From assembly GCA_937930495.1 (NCBI GenBank), contig CALGKL010000059.1:1-7720 (forward strand): a DNA stretch of 7,720 nt, given 5' to 3'. This DNA comes from an uncultured Gloeocapsa sp. GTDB taxonomy: Bacteria; Cyanobacteriota; Cyanobacteriia; Cyanobacteriales; Gloeocapsaceae. Positions 7,560 to 7,720 of this stretch are shown piece by piece (the stretch's first letter is position 1; the number at the start of each line of letters is the position of its first letter). The notes beneath the pieces were generated by a model that was given only the letters and a program-made list of their open reading frames with translations, searched no databases and was not told the origin of the DNA. The position numbers and the translations under genes are program-made.

Positions 7560-7606
7560 TTAATATAACTTATATTTAAAAAAAAAGCAAGTTTAGGTTA
7601 TATTAA
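7560..7606. repeat. AT-rich inverted repeat in the divergent spacer
   Basis: TTAATATAAC (7560-7569) is the exact reverse complement of GTTATATTAA (7597-7606), a 10-bp inverted repeat. The left arm also overlaps a smaller palindrome, AATATAA-C-TTATATT (7562-7576). The repeat spans the tRNA promoter on the minus strand and a -10-like TATATT (7599-7604) that could serve the plus-strand gene at 7650. It could be an operator or a by-product of overlapping -10 elements in AT-rich DNA. Confidence 0.4.
7562..7590 (-). promoter_or_regulatory. Promoter of tRNA-fMet
   Basis: On the minus strand, TTGCTT (7590-7585) and TATATT (7567-7562) are spaced by exactly 17 nt. The predicted start near 7555 is about five bases before the mature tRNA 5' end at 7550. 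The -10 matches five of six consensus bases and the -35 only three, with a T-rich spacer. Confidence 0.6.
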
Positions 7607-7649
7607 GTTTTGTAAAGAGATTAACGATAATCTGAGAGGAGAAGTGGAG

Positions 7650-7720
7650 ATGAATTCAGGAATACCCGAAGGGATAAAAACATGGTCACAATTTGGTCAT
7701 CCGATCCTGATGTGGATTTT
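7650..7720 (+). CDS. Start of a probable DUF4079-type membrane protein (cut by the window edge)
   Basis: An ATG at 7650 sits 8 nt after a strong AGGAG (7637-7641) and opens a frame that runs to the window end, giving MNSGIPEGIKTWSQFGHPIL followed by MWI. The W--FGHPILMW pattern recalls the N terminus of cyanobacterial DUF4079 proteins, multi-pass membrane proteins of unknown function. The family call rests on 23 residues from memory; that a gene starts here is much surer. A -10-like TATATT at 7599-7604 could drive it. Confidence 0.6.
   Translation, partial: MNSGIPEGIKTWSQFGHPILMWI

Overview
The window comes from a cyanobacterium, most likely a unicellular AT-rich species. The evidence is an IctB-family gene, a cyanobacterial-type glgC with the known activator lysines at the family positions, an Amt1 gene behind an NtcA-type box, and six HIP1 octamers (GCGATCGC) in 7.7 kb. 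I cannot name the species from sequence alone. This is mainly core-genome sequence: I see no mobile element, CRISPR array, prophage or defence island.

Layout: 148-2924 (+) holds a cytoplasmic GAF plus histidine-kinase-like protein followed almost directly by ictB, probably one transcript. Converging on it are three minus-strand genes, read right to left: an alpha/beta-hydrolase-fold protein (5746-4895), glgC (4829-3540) and smpB (3431-2967). A probable terminator separates glgC from smpB. A 109-bp divergent spacer with an exact GTA-N8-TAC box separates the hydrolase from the ammonium transporter amt1 (5856-7361, +), which ends in a clear intrinsic terminator. An initiator tRNA-fMet lies on the minus strand at 7477-7550 with its own promoter. 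A plus-strand gene, cut by the window edge, begins at 7650 behind a strong Shine-Dalgarno and looks like a DUF4079 membrane protein.

The metabolic content centres on carbon and nitrogen status: IctB (historically linked to bicarbonate accumulation), GlgC (the committed step of glycogen synthesis) and Amt1 (ammonium uptake under NtcA). SmpB (ribosome rescue) and tRNA-fMet are housekeeping.

The less ordinary points are two proteins that keep a known enzyme fold but lack the key catalytic residues. One is the kinase-like protein, with Gln for the phospho-acceptor His and no recognisable ATP-binding boxes. The other is the hydrolase-like protein, with Gly at the nucleophile elbow. A further point is an initiator tRNA whose 1:72 mismatch reads C:C rather than the familiar C:A. 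Several start codons were moved from the longest reading frame to better-supported positions (ictB, smpB, glgC). No stretch longer than 300 bases lacks a gene.
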